Shown here: positions 8,660 through 17,142 of the stretch, one piece after another
How the letters are laid out: every line of letters starts with the position of its first letter
Position numbering within the stretch: the stretch's first letter is position 1
Source of the DNA: Desulfobacteraceae bacterium
GTDB lineage: Bacteria; Desulfobacterota; Desulfobacteria; Desulfobacterales; Desulfosarcinaceae
Direction of reading: 5' to 3'
Assembly (NCBI GenBank): GCA_024230435.1
Contig: JAAERL010000739.1
Coordinates: 30,792-94,791 of the forward strand
Length of the DNA stretch: 64,000 nucleotides
The notes under the pieces: model-generated
Database searches by the model: none
Seen by the model: only the letters and a program-made list of their open reading frames with translations
Told to the model about the DNA's origin: nothing
Translations under genes and position numbers: made by a program

Positions 8660-8975
8660 GCTTTGCGTCATCAAAAGCAAAAAGCGCAAATTGATAAAAC
8701 GCATGATATTTTACATATGGCGGCCATGCTGCATAACGTGGGAAAAGTATCCATCCCGGATAAAATTTTAAAAAGAGCCTTGGGAGGAAAAAAAAGTTTT
8801 CTTTCTGATAGAAAAAAACGCGGGTACGCAATTTACCCCTGAATTAGTCGCAATTTTCTTTAATTATTACGGGGTAATCGTCTCGATAGAAGAACGCTTC
8901 AAGGATAAAAAAACTTCAGAAATAAACGAGTCAGATCTTACAGGTATTGACACATTGCTATCTTTTCCAGCATAA
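8660..8975 (+). pseudogene. Relic of an HD-GYP/HD domain gene
   Basis: One frame (8660-8842) reads HDILHMAAMLHNVGKVSIPD, a degenerate match to the metal-binding core of HD-GYP c-di-GMP phosphodiesterases (family consensus LHDIGKIGIPD, here with HN instead of HD). A different frame (8826-8975) reads TQFTPELVAIFFNYYG, which resembles the G-T-x-F-D-P-x-L-V end of the same domain. The roughly 100 residues that should lie between are missing and the frames differ, so this is a deleted and frameshifted remnant. There is no start codon or intact domain. Confidence 0.55.
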
Positions 8976-8991
8976 CATTGCGCAGTATTAA

Positions 8992-9054
8992 GGGGTTTGA
9001 AAGCTGCAAATCACTCAATCTTACACTAACGGGTGATTTGAACGGCTTTTAACC
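8992..9054. repeat. Short palindromic relative of the dispersed repeat
   Basis: The left arm GGTTTGAAAGCTGCAAATCA and the reverse complement of the right arm (GGTTAAAAGCCGTTCAAATC) form an inverted pair around a 15-nt centre. The GCAAATCAC core matches the ends of R1. It may be an internally deleted member, or it may fold in the transcript ahead of the HD-domain gene. Confidence 0.5.
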
Positions 9055-9118
9055 GATATAGCGGCTTCAGAAGATTATGTTTTCCGCTAAAACCTTTAAA
9101 CTCTATGGGAAAACCACA

Positions 9119-9697
9119 ATGACAGAATTCAAACCTACCCGTGAAGAGGCATTTGAACTGCTTTGCCAATACAATACCAGTGATAGTCTTGTCAGGCACG
9201 CCCTGGCCGTAGAGGGCGTTATGCGCCATTTTGCCGCCAACCGTGGTGAAGATGAACAGTTGTGGGGCATCATCGGCCTTGTTCATGATCTGGATTATGA
9301 GCAATTTCCGGAACAACATTGTCAAAAAAGCGCCGAAATTTTACGTGAACACAATTGGCCCGAATCCTATATCCGGGCCGTTGTCTGCCACGGATGGGGA
9401 CTTTGCTCTGACCTGAAACCTAAAACGGACCTGGAAAAAGTGCTCTATGCTGTAGATGAGCTCACAGGGCTGGTGGCCACCTGCGCCTTGGTGCGTCCCT
9501 CAAAAAGCGTTTTGGATTTGACCGCCAAATCCGTGAAAAAAAAATGGAAAGACAAACGATTCGCATCCGGTGTGGACCGGACCATTATAGACCGGGGCGC
9601 CGAAATGCTTGCAATGGAGCGAACGGAACTGATTACCGAAACGATTATGGGAATGAGAATGGTGGCTAAAGTTATCGGTCTGAAAGGAGCTCTTTGA
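9119..9697 (+). CDS. HD domain hydrolase
   Basis: A 192-residue HD-domain protein of the type often annotated as a metal-dependent phosphohydrolase. The conserved points are RHALAVEGVMRHFA (first His), GLVHDLDYEQFP (the HD pair), VVCHGW and AVDELTGLV (distal Asp). The substrate is unknown; such stand-alone HD proteins are thought to act on nucleotides or similar phosphoesters. The start is taken at 9119 (MTEFKPTREEA); an ATG 42 nt earlier adds residues without family resemblance. The next gene's ATG shares one base with this stop codon, so the two form an operon. Confidence 0.85.
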   Translation: MTEFKPTREEAFELLCQYNTSDSLVRHALAVEGVMRHFAANRGEDEQLWGIIGLVHDLDYEQFPEQHCQKSAEILREHNWPESYIRAVVCHGWGLCSDLKPKTDLEKVLYAVDELTGLVATCALVRPSKSVLDLTAKSVKKKWKDKRFASGVDRTIIDRGAEMLAMERTELITETIMGMRMVAKVIGLKGAL

Positions 9698-9900
9698 TGG
9701 AGTGCAATCTTGAAAAAAACAAAAAAAATTGCAACTGTAGTTATGAACCCTGCCCACGAAAGGGAATTTGCTGCGAATGCCTCCAATATCATTTAAAAAA
9801 ACGCCAATTGCCCGGTTGCTGTTTTTCCAATGACGCCGAACGAACCTACGATCGGTCATTTACTCATTTTGCCAGGCTTGTAAATGAAAAAAAGATTTAG
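9697..9900 (+). CDS. DUF6485-type cysteine-rich small protein
   Basis: A 67-residue cysteine-rich protein: CNCSYEPCPRKGICCECLQ followed by LPGCCFSNDAERTYDRS. The pattern resembles the family catalogued as DUF6485, short proteins with a probable metal-binding cysteine cluster; no function is known. It is co-translated with the upstream HD-domain gene (overlap of 1 nt; GGAG site inside that gene). Confidence 0.75.
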   Translation: MECNLEKNKKNCNCSYEPCPRKGICCECLQYHLKKRQLPGCCFSNDAERTYDRSFTHFARLVNEKKI

Positions 9901-9939
9901 CTTATATAACACCTATAAAAACAACTGGCTGGCTGCCTT

Positions 9940-10569
9940 ATGAACACGGATCGCATATCCTGTCCTTCGTGCGGCGCCGGCCACAGCATCCACAACCCTG
10001 GAATTGTTACAGTGGTCTGTGAATACTGTGGCAGCGCAATTTATTGGGATGATCAAAAAGTCGAACTGGCCGGCAAGCAATCCATAGTTCCGGAAGGTTT
10101 TACCCGGCTTTACCGGGCAGCGGCAGGCAGTTTGAATACAAAACGTTTCATTGTCATGGGCCGTGTACGGTACAGCTTCGGCCGTGGATTCTGGGACGAA
10201 TGGTTTTTGGAATTTCAGGACGGCTCCATTGGCTGGCTTACTGAAGACAATTACGAATTGGCCCTGCAAACCAGGACATCCCTGCAAAAAACGGCCTCTT
10301 TTGAAACTGTGCGTCCCGGGCAAAAAATAGTGTTTCAAAATAAGGAATTTATCGTGCATGAAGTAGGCAACGCCGAGTGCATCGGCATGGAAGGCAACCT
10401 GCCAATTGCCGCCCAGACCGGGGAAAAATACAAATTTGCTGATGCAACAAGCCCTGACGGAAAATATGTATTGGGCATTGAATACGATGCCGTGCCGCCA
10501 TCCATATTTATCGGCAGATGGCTCAGCTATGGAAACCTGACCCTCGACGATGAAGGAGTACAGTGGTAA
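9940..10569 (+). CDS. DUF4178 protein with N-terminal zinc ribbon
   Basis: A 209-residue cytoplasmic protein. Residues about 8-33 form a zinc ribbon (CPSCGAGHSI and CEYCGSAIYW), then a DUF4178 domain with the characteristic FIVMGRVRYSFGRGFWDEW and FQDGSIGWLTEDNYELA. DUF4178 proteins are of unknown biochemical function and are recurrently encoded with DUF350, SPFH/PspA-type and polyamine-synthase genes, which is what follows here. It is the first of five co-directional genes (9940-14131); the 3-nt gap to the next gene supports an operon. Confidence 0.82.
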   Translation: MNTDRISCPSCGAGHSIHNPGIVTVVCEYCGSAIYWDDQKVELAGKQSIVPEGFTRLYRAAAGSLNTKRFIVMGRVRYSFGRGFWDEWFLEFQDGSIGWLTEDNYELALQTRTSLQKTASFETVRPGQKIVFQNKEFIVHEVGNAECIGMEGNLPIAAQTGEKYKFADATSPDGKYVLGIEYDAVPPSIFIGRWLSYGNLTLDDEGVQW

Positions 10570-10572
10570 ACC

Positions 10573-11874
10573 ATGGATTCTGCACGGTTTAAATCCCGAG
10601 AAGGCCGTTCGCGTCCGCCTTACCAGCCAAAAACCATACGCTGTGAAGCCTGCGGGGCCAGCCTGACAGTCAAGGATGAGCACAGTGAAATGGTGGTGTG
10701 CGAGTATTGCGGCAGTCGTCTGGATGTTTCCGCCACCGAACAAAAGGTGCTTGGTAAAAAGCAAGCCCGTACCGTTAATTTCGCCATTCACATCGGTGAT
10801 TCCTTTTATCATAAATCCTGCCGGTTTGAAGTTATCGGACGCCTGGCCTATATCGAAGACGGCAATGTCATGGAGATGACCAAGGAATACCTTTTGTACA
10901 ACCCGCGCCACGGGTCTATGTGGCTGGGGCAATACCAGGGAAGCTATTCTTTGACAAAACCCTGCCATGTCATGCCCTATGGCAATCCCCTGAAAAGCGC
11001 ACGGGGCAAGGTCATAAAAACCTATGACAACAAAAAATGGGTTTCCGAAGGCAGCGGCGAGTATGAGTTATACTATGTAGACGGCGCTCTGCCGTGGGTG
11101 GCCCAGGTAGGTGACCGCGTCGAATACGCCGAATTTGTACATGATTCCGGATCAGGACGCCTGTACGAAGCTCAAAAGTCCAATCAGGAATTGGAATATG
11201 GCATGGGATGGCGGCTTTCACCGCAAACCGTTGCCCGGGCCTTACGAAAACCCGAATTTGAGCAAACCGCGAAAGACAATACCGGCGCAGATACAGCAAT
11301 TAACAAAAAATGGTATAAGCAACTGATGTTGTTAGCATTGTTGGGATTGCTGATCAATGGCCTGGCTGCATTGTATTGCGCCGGACGCGGAGAGCTTGTC
11401 TTGCAGCAACGATTGAACGCCGCAGAATTGGATCAAGGCGCGTATACCAATCGATTTCCCATCCGGGGCGGAACCGCTGTCAAGATTAAACTAAACGCGC
11501 CGTTGAATAACGCATGGATGCAAGCTATCACCTCAATCGTTAGAGAAGATGATAAAATGGTGCATGATATTCAAACCAGCATGGAATATTACTACGGCGC
11601 CCAGAGCGGCGAAAGTTGGTCTGAAGGCAGCAGGAAACGTTCATTTATTGTGTTGATACCCCAAGCGGGCAATTACCGGCTGTTTGTAAGAGCTGTCAGT
11701 GCAAAAGGAAATACCACTAGGGCCAAACACGCCCTTCACAGTCTTTCCGTTAAGATATATGACGGAGCCCTGCCCTGGAAGATGCTTGCCTTCGTGGCGG
11801 GTGTATGCGCTTTTTTGCTGATTGTCACCTTTATCTCATATTCAAAATGGGCGGGCATCATTGAGTTCGATTAA
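10573..11874 (+). CDS. Membrane-anchored DUF4178 protein with zinc ribbon
   Basis: A 433-residue paralogue of the preceding protein. It repeats the zinc ribbon (CEACGASLTV, CEYCGSRLDV) and the DUF4178 fold (about residues 60-220, FEVIGRLAYIEDGNVMEM, EYLLYNPRHGSMWL), then adds two transmembrane helices (about 248-268 LMLLALLGLLINGLAALYC and about 403-423 MLAFVAGVCAFLLIVTFISY) that bracket a roughly 135-residue, probably extracytoplasmic beta-rich domain. The arrangement suggests a sensor or adaptor linking envelope state to the cytoplasmic DUF4178 module (inference). Start ATG lies 3 nt after the previous stop. Confidence 0.8.
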   Translation: MDSARFKSREGRSRPPYQPKTIRCEACGASLTVKDEHSEMVVCEYCGSRLDVSATEQKVLGKKQARTVNFAIHIGDSFYHKSCRFEVIGRLAYIEDGNVMEMTKEYLLYNPRHGSMWLGQYQGSYSLTKPCHVMPYGNPLKSARGKVIKTYDNKKWVSEGSGEYELYYVDGALPWVAQVGDRVEYAEFVHDSGSGRLYEAQKSNQELEYGMGWRLSPQTVARALRKPEFEQTAKDNTGADTAINKKWYKQLMLLALLGLLINGLAALYCAGRGELVLQQRLNAAELDQGAYTNRFPIRGGTAVKIKLNAPLNNAWMQAITSIVREDDKMVHDIQTSMEYYYGAQSGESWSEGSRKRSFIVLIPQAGNYRLFVRAVSAKGNTTRAKHALHSLSVKIYDGALPWKMLAFVAGVCAFLLIVTFISYSKWAGIIEFD

Positions 11875-11913
11875 ACCTAAGGATTTCGCAAGTTATATTA
11901 AAAGGTAATAATA

Positions 11914-12132
11914 ATGCAGTTTTTACGTATTTTAGTTTTTGCTGCTGTTTGTTTCGGAACGTTGGGTGCTTTTACAGGTACTTTCGCCAAATGGGGTGTT
12001 CCTCTGGCCAACCATCCCCAGGGAGTTCAATTGCGCCAGGATAGCGTCGGCACCAGCCGTTCGTCTGGTTTCATTTTTTTCGGCACGAGACGCCGGAGTT
12101 ATCGGGGAGGCGGTCTTTCCGGTGGAAAATAG
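11914..12132 (+). CDS. Small secreted Arg/Gly-tailed protein, unknown
   Basis: A 72-residue protein with a signal peptide or membrane anchor (LRILVFAAVCFGTLGAFTG) and a basic glycine-rich tail (GTRRRSYRGGGLSGGK). I do not recognise a family. Small proteins of this build are seen next to DUF4178/DUF350 genes, and its position between such genes (40 nt after the first, 22 nt before the second) supports it being real. It is preceded by a modest AAGGTAATAATA site. Confidence 0.6.
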   Translation: MQFLRILVFAAVCFGTLGAFTGTFAKWGVPLANHPQGVQLRQDSVGTSRSSGFIFFGTRRRSYRGGGLSGGK

Positions 12133-12154
12133 ATTATTATAAGGACAAAAACTT

Positions 12155-12364
12155 ATGGAACAACATTTTATACAATTCTTGCTCTCATTGATTTATACCG
12201 GTTTAGGTTTGCTGGTATTTGCGGCGGCTTTTTTCATTTTTGAAAAAATTACGCCGTTTTCCATCCGAAAAGAAATCGAAGATGATCAAAATATTGCCCT
12301 GGGCATCATTTTCGGATCGGTGATTATTGGCCTGGCTATCATCATTGCCTCGGCTATTGGTTAG
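12155..12364 (+). CDS. DUF350 (YjfL-like) membrane protein
   Basis: A 69-residue protein with two transmembrane helices (LLSLIYTGLGLLVFAAAFFI and LGIIFGSVIIGLAIIIASAI) joined by the short charged segment TPFSIRKEIEDDQNIA, which is the DUF350/YjfL half-repeat pattern. Related E. coli YjfL sits in an operon with a PspA homologue. The role is unknown but contexts point to membrane stress. AAGGAC lies upstream of the ATG. Its TAG stop is formed by the TTAGGGTC terminus of repeat R5. Confidence 0.82.
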   Translation: MEQHFIQFLLSLIYTGLGLLVFAAAFFIFEKITPFSIRKEIEDDQNIALGIIFGSVIIGLAIIIASAIG

Positions 12365-12535
12365 GGTCTTGGAAGATGCCAATATACCGTTATTGCGCCG
12401 GATTTGGATTCGTTTTCAAGACGCGTCAATGGGTGCTTACTCATTGTCTGTGCACATTGCCGCAACACAGAAACCGAATTTAAGGACAAGCATAAGTGGT
12501 ACATCCGCATCTTCCACGACCCTTAGTGTTCATCC
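12363..12535. repeat. Dispersed palindromic repeat, copy R5
   Basis: Left end TAGGGTCTTGGAAGATGCCA; right end, reverse complemented, AAGGGTCGTGGAAGATGCGG. The interior includes TCAATGGGTGCTTACTCATT and TTGTCTGTGCACATTGCC, matching R3. It separates the DUF350 gene from the spermidine-synthase-like gene and contributes the DUF350 stop codon at 12362-12364. Confidence 0.85.
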
Positions 12536-12571
12536 ATAAATGGCATCCGGCCGATTCATAGCGAAACGAAA

Positions 12572-14131
12572 TTGACGATAAAAGAAGATTCTCATCCAGT
12601 CTCATCCAAAGCCGGTTTCTTAATCCTGCTGGGTTCTGTGTTTCTCATCGCCGCCTGCGGCATGGTCTATGAATTGGTCGCAGGAGCCGTATCGAGTTAT
12701 ATTTTAGGAGATGCCGTAACCCAGTTTTCAATAGTCATTGGCGTTTTTCTTTCCGCAATGGGACTGGGGTCTTATTTCGCCAAATTCATCCGCAAGCGGT
12801 TGCTTGAAACATTTGTCGAGATAGAAATCTGGATTGGCATTGCCGGTGGCTGCAGCTCAATGCTTTTATTTACCATAAGCGCATTTGCCGATAAATTATT
12901 TCCAATTTTGTTTTACGCCCAGTGTACAATTATCGGCGTGTTGATCGGAATTGAAATCCCTTTGCTGATTCGTATTCTCAAACAACACATGGCCTTTAAG
13001 GACGCCTTGAGCAATGTGCTGGCCCTTGACTATATTGGCGCTTTAGCCGGGGCGCTTCTTTTTCCCCTTGTTGCACTGCCCTACTTGGGTTTAAGCCGGG
13101 CCAGCCTGGTGTTTGGAGTAATGAACCTATCCGTGGCGGCTGTTGGAATATACTTGCTTGGCAAATCACGTTTTTGGATCAGCATGCGGCTTGCTGCAGC
13201 GGCCCTGATATTGTTGTTTACCCTTTTTTTTTCTAACCGTATGGTGGGATTTCTGGAAGATTTACTTTATCAGGACCATATTGTTTATGCCAAAAGCACA
13301 CCTTACCAACGCATTGTCCTGACCCGCTGGCGAAACGACATACGCCTTTATCTTAACGGCAATATTCAATTTTCTTCGATTGACGAAGCCCGCTATCATG
13401 AGCCGTTGGTCATCCCGGCCATGGCGTCACACCCGAACCCCAGGCAGGTGCTGATTTTAGGCGGAGGAGACGGTCTTGCGGCCAGGGAGGTATTAAAATA
13501 CGATAGTGTTCAAAAAATTGTACTGGTCGATCTTGACCCTGAAATGACCCGCCTGGCAAGACAGCGTCTCGAGTTGACCGCCTTAAACAAAGGCTCGTTA
13601 AATCATCCAAAGGTTAGGATTGTTCACCAGGACGCCTTTACTTACCTCGAACGCGCCACTGATTTTTTCGACGTCATTGTCGCGGATTTGCCCGATCCTG
13701 GAAGCGAATCCCTATCCAAGCTGTACAGTACATCTTTTTATGCCTTATGCGTGCGAAGACTCAGTCTGAAAGGGGTGCTGGCTACTCAGGCGACCTCTCC
13801 GTTTTTCGCACCCGAAGCATTCTGGTGTATCGTGCAAACCATTGAAACAGCCATGCCGGATCATGCAGATTTACCAAAAGTCAAGTCCTGCCCCTATCAT
13901 GTGCATATCCCTTCATTCGGCGAATGGGGTTTTGTTTTAGCCGCCAGGCATAAGATCGATTTGAAAAGGTTGAAGGTAGATATTCCCACCCGGTTTCTGA
14001 CCGAAGCCTCTTTGCAAGCCATGTTTGTATTTGGTAAAGATCTAAGTGCTCCAGAAAAGCTTGAATCCAACCATCTCGATGCTCCAATTCTTTATAATTA
14101 TTATAAAAATGGCTGGCAACGGTATCAATAA
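12572..14131 (+). CDS. Membrane-anchored spermidine synthase-like aminopropyltransferase
   Basis: A 519-residue two-part protein. Residues about 15-225 hold seven or so transmembrane helices (for example FLILLGSVFLIAACGMVYEL); residues about 230-500 form a polyamine aminopropyltransferase domain with VLILGGGDGLAAREVLKY (SAM-type nucleotide loop), VLVDLDPEM and VADLPDP (catalytic Asp). The soluble family transfers the aminopropyl group of decarboxylated S-adenosylmethionine to putrescine; the membrane-anchored forms are less studied. The best start is a TTG at 12572 with a weak leader, because no in-frame ATG precedes the first helix. No S-adenosylmethionine decarboxylase gene accompanies it in the window. 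Confidence 0.85.
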   Translation: MTIKEDSHPVSSKAGFLILLGSVFLIAACGMVYELVAGAVSSYILGDAVTQFSIVIGVFLSAMGLGSYFAKFIRKRLLETFVEIEIWIGIAGGCSSMLLFTISAFADKLFPILFYAQCTIIGVLIGIEIPLLIRILKQHMAFKDALSNVLALDYIGALAGALLFPLVALPYLGLSRASLVFGVMNLSVAAVGIYLLGKSRFWISMRLAAAALILLFTLFFSNRMVGFLEDLLYQDHIVYAKSTPYQRIVLTRWRNDIRLYLNGNIQFSSIDEARYHEPLVIPAMASHPNPRQVLILGGGDGLAAREVLKYDSVQKIVLVDLDPEMTRLARQRLELTALNKGSLNHPKVRIVHQDAFTYLERATDFFDVIVADLPDPGSESLSKLYSTSFYALCVRRLSLKGVLATQATSPFFAPEAFWCIVQTIETAMPDHADLPKVKSCPYHVHIPSFGEWGFVLAARHKIDLKRLKVDIPTRFLTEASLQAMFVFGKDLSAPEKLESNHLDAPILYNYYKNGWQRYQ

Positions 14132-14174
14132 CCCAACCATGCTCCTAAGCATTACCGGCTCGATTTCGTATAGC

Positions 14175-14372
14175 TTAATCAAGTTTTAACATCTCTGGCA
14201 TAGGAGCAATCATCGGGTTGCGCTCCTGAACAATGTCATCCATGCGTGCTTGAATTTTAACTTTTTCTTCAGGATGGGTAAAAATATAAAATTTTTCATC
14301 AACAATGGCTTGAAAGACTTTCTCAGCTACCTGTGAGGCAGGCATACCTGCTTTGATCAATTTCGTTGTCAA
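14175..14372 (-). pseudogene. 3' fragment of a short-chain dehydrogenase
   Basis: The minus strand encodes a stretch with AGMPASQVAEKVFQAI, FYIFTHPEEKVKIQARMDDI and a terminal NPMIAPMPEM, which matches the last 60 or so residues of a group of SDR-family oxidoreductases. The nucleotide-binding fold and the catalytic Tyr/Lys are absent, there is no ATG or ribosome-binding site, and DNA upstream (right) is AT-rich with a poly-G tract. It is therefore a decayed end of a larger gene. Confidence 0.65.
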
Positions 14373-14435
14373 TGAATACTGAGAATACTGAAATATCGAT
14401 GATTTTTCTCAGCATTTCATTTCCTTTTTTTTTGA

Positions 14436-14454
14436 GGGGGGGGGGAGGGGGGGG
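14436..14454 (+). repeat. Poly-G tract (G10-A-G8)
   Basis: Ten G residues, one A, then eight G residues, directly after a T9 run. It lies in the non-coding DNA between the SDR fragment and the histidine kinase gene. Long G runs are rare in the rest of the window (a G9 at 24195 is the only comparable one). Confidence 0.9.
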
Positions 14455-14583
14455 ATCGTGAAACCCGATTATCGTTATCATTTTTTTAAGATTTATGGAA
14501 TATATAAGACAATTATCTCTTGAAGTTCATTGGCTTTTCTGTGCAGGTATTTTATTTAAGATAGCGAGCTGGGTAATTACCGT

Positions 14584-17142
14584 TTATTCCAATGCGTCAC
14601 ATTTGTCTTCCAGCACAGACCTGACCTTACTAAAGACTTCTTTAAAGGCAAAAGGTTTTTTAATGAAGTCTTCAGCACCCGCGCTTAAAATTTCCTGTAC
14701 CGGACCATCTGAAGAATAACCGCTGCAAACAATTACTTTTATTTTCGGGCGATATTCCTTGATAATTTGATAAATCCTGCTGCCCTCCATATCAGGTAAA
14801 TTGACATCTAAAAAAGCAAGATCAATAGCATCTTCAAAACTCTCTGCAATACTAATTGCTTCTTTGCCGGTTCTTGCACATAAAACGCGATAACCCGTTT
14901 TCTTCAGCATTTCATGAACTATTTCCAAAATCACCTCATCATCATCAATAACGAGTATTGTGCCACCATCCTGCGCCTGTTCGGGATCAACACGCTTAGT
15001 CTCTTTTTCAATGTTCTTTACCGAGGGCAAAAAAATACGCGCCACGGTTCCTTTTCCAAATTCAGAGTCAATATAAATATAGCCTTCATGGTTTTTGACA
15101 ATACCATACACCGCGGCCATACCAAGGCCTCGGCCCTGAAATTTAGTTGTAAAAAAAGGTTCGAATATTCTGTTTCTGGTTTCTTCATTCATGCCTTTGC
15201 CGTTATCTTCGAGTGTAAGACAGGCGTATCTGCCGGGTTGCAGATTAAAACGATCAGCGTCATTATCTTCACTGATGGATGTATCTTTAATACGAACTTT
15301 TAAAATACCTTCTTGTTCTATCGCCTCCAGTGCATTGGTAATAACCTCGGATAAAACCGTTTGCAATTGATTCAGATCGGCTTTTACATAAGAAATATCG
15401 CTTAAAAGCTCTGTTTCGATTTTTATTTTTGGATCTACATCGTGTTGCCTGATCGCTAAGGTATCTTTGACAAAATCATTCAAATTTACAATTTTGGGCA
15501 GATATTTCCCTCCATGCCCATAGGCAAGTAACATGTTGGTATGATTGGTCATCCTTTCAATCAACCGCATCGTTATTTCGCCAAAATTTAAAACGTTTTT
15601 ATGATCGGGCAAGTGCATCATAAGCAATTCAATATTACCGGCAAGCCCGGCCAAGGCGTTGTTGAACTCATGGGCGATACCGCCTGCCAGAACGCCAATA
15701 GCTTCCAGCTTTCGAGATTGCTGAAGGTGGGCCTCTAATTTACGCTTTTTTTCCTCTGCCCGTTTGAGCGGTGTAATGTCAATTAATGAAGCGATACTTT
15801 GTTTTGTACCGGGAATCAATCCTACTTGAATAAGTAATGTTTTCACATTCCCATATTTATCGACAAGTTTGAGCTCATATTCAGACGGTGCTCCTTGAGA
15901 CTTCTTTAATCTTTCATTATGATATTTTTTTATTTTTCCCAAATCTTGAGGAAGAACAAAATCGATGGGCTTCATCTTGCCCACTATCTCTTGCCTTGAA
16001 TAGCCTGATAGTTCAACACATTTTGAATTAACCTGAGATATGGTCATGTCTTCTTCGACTACAAATGTTGCGGTGCCCGTGTTTTCAAAAAGGTTCCGGT
16101 ATCTGTTTTCGCTCATTTTCAAATCCGATTCTGTTTTTAAACGTTCAGTGACATCCGTTATAATGTGTACACCGGCTTTCAAATCGCTATTTTCATCCAG
16201 CACTGGATCTACGGTCACCTCTATCCATTTGTTGTCCTGTAGCGGTAAAATCGCTGTTTCCCGTCGAAGTGTTTCTTTCATCTTTACAAATGGGCATTCC
16301 CGGATCGGCTCTGATGTATTATGAACTATTTTCCAGCATGTAGCTCCTATGATTTCAGAAATAGTTCTATTTAAAAAATTCGCCATCGCCTGATTGCATT
16401 TTAAAATAGTTCCGTCCAGATAAAGCAGGCAGATACCGCTGCTCACAGCATCAAAGGTTGACCGCCACTGCAAGATGGAATTTTGTAATTCGACTTCAAT
16501 TTTTTTACGTTCATTTATTTGCAGGGTAAGCTGCTGGTTGGCGTCACTTAATTCGGCAGTGCGTTGCTTAATCTTGTGCTCCAATTCATTTTTCGCCTTT
16601 TTCAGGCTATGCTCAGCTTGCCTGCGCTCTGTCTCATCTCTATAAACTGCGACAATCTCACCCGAAGGCAGCTTATAAACGTGATTTTTCCTCCATCCTG
16701 AGATTCTGTCGTCTTTGTAATGGGCAATTGGCAAAATTTCGGGCTTTCCCGTTTTCCAAACTCTTTGGAAAACATCAAAAAGGCCGAACTCTTTTACTGC
16801 CGGAAATAGTTGCCGGATACTTTTTCCAACCACTTTATCTTTGCTGATACCATCAATTTTTTCACCGGCAGGATTAAAATCAGTAAAAATGAAGTCCTGA
16901 CCATCATTTACTGCTTTATATACAGCGACACCATCATTGGTGTGATGAAAAATGCTTCTGTATCGAATTTCACTTTCTTTTGCCGCATTTTCAATCTGAT
17001 TTCTTTTGGTTGCATCTGCCCCTATCTTCATAACATGACTATCTTGTGGAAGAGAAAGTGCAGCCAATTGCCACTTATTTTTTTCGTTTTCTAAATCACT
17101 TATCCTTTGTTCTAACTCTTCGTAAGCAGGTTTTTCTTTCAT
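14584..17142 (-). CDS. Hybrid PAS histidine kinase with receiver domain
   Basis: An 852-residue cytoplasmic sensor kinase. Order: N-terminal coiled coil (AYEELEQRISDLENEKNKWQ), a PAS domain (about 55-165), a second coiled coil, two further PAS domains (about 225-345 and 345-465), a HisKA-type dimerisation region with GGIAHEFNN (phosphorylated His), an ATPase domain with LEDNGKGMNEETRNRIFEPF and GRGLGMAAVYGIVKNHEG, and a C-terminal receiver domain with IDDDEVI, acceptor Asp in FLDVNLPD and the Lys in FIKKPF. There are no transmembrane helices, so signals are sensed in the cytoplasm. No response regulator is adjacent, so phosphate probably passes to an unlinked partner. Start ATG at 17142 has only a weak ribosome-binding site. 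Confidence 0.92.
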   Translation of the reverse strand: MKEKPAYEELEQRISDLENEKNKWQLAALSLPQDSHVMKIGADATKRNQIENAAKESEIRYRSIFHHTNDGVAVYKAVNDGQDFIFTDFNPAGEKIDGISKDKVVGKSIRQLFPAVKEFGLFDVFQRVWKTGKPEILPIAHYKDDRISGWRKNHVYKLPSGEIVAVYRDETERRQAEHSLKKAKNELEHKIKQRTAELSDANQQLTLQINERKKIEVELQNSILQWRSTFDAVSSGICLLYLDGTILKCNQAMANFLNRTISEIIGATCWKIVHNTSEPIRECPFVKMKETLRRETAILPLQDNKWIEVTVDPVLDENSDLKAGVHIITDVTERLKTESDLKMSENRYRNLFENTGTATFVVEEDMTISQVNSKCVELSGYSRQEIVGKMKPIDFVLPQDLGKIKKYHNERLKKSQGAPSEYELKLVDKYGNVKTLLIQVGLIPGTKQSIASLIDITPLKRAEEKKRKLEAHLQQSRKLEAIGVLAGGIAHEFNNALAGLAGNIELLMMHLPDHKNVLNFGEITMRLIERMTNHTNMLLAYGHGGKYLPKIVNLNDFVKDTLAIRQHDVDPKIKIETELLSDISYVKADLNQLQTVLSEVITNALEAIEQEGILKVRIKDTSISEDNDADRFNLQPGRYACLTLEDNGKGMNEETRNRIFEPFFTTKFQGRGLGMAAVYGIVKNHEGYIYIDSEFGKGTVARIFLPSVKNIEKETKRVDPEQAQDGGTILVIDDDEVILEIVHEMLKKTGYRVLCARTGKEAISIAESFEDAIDLAFLDVNLPDMEGSRIYQIIKEYRPKIKVIVCSGYSSDGPVQEILSAGAEDFIKKPFAFKEVFSKVRSVLEDKCDALE

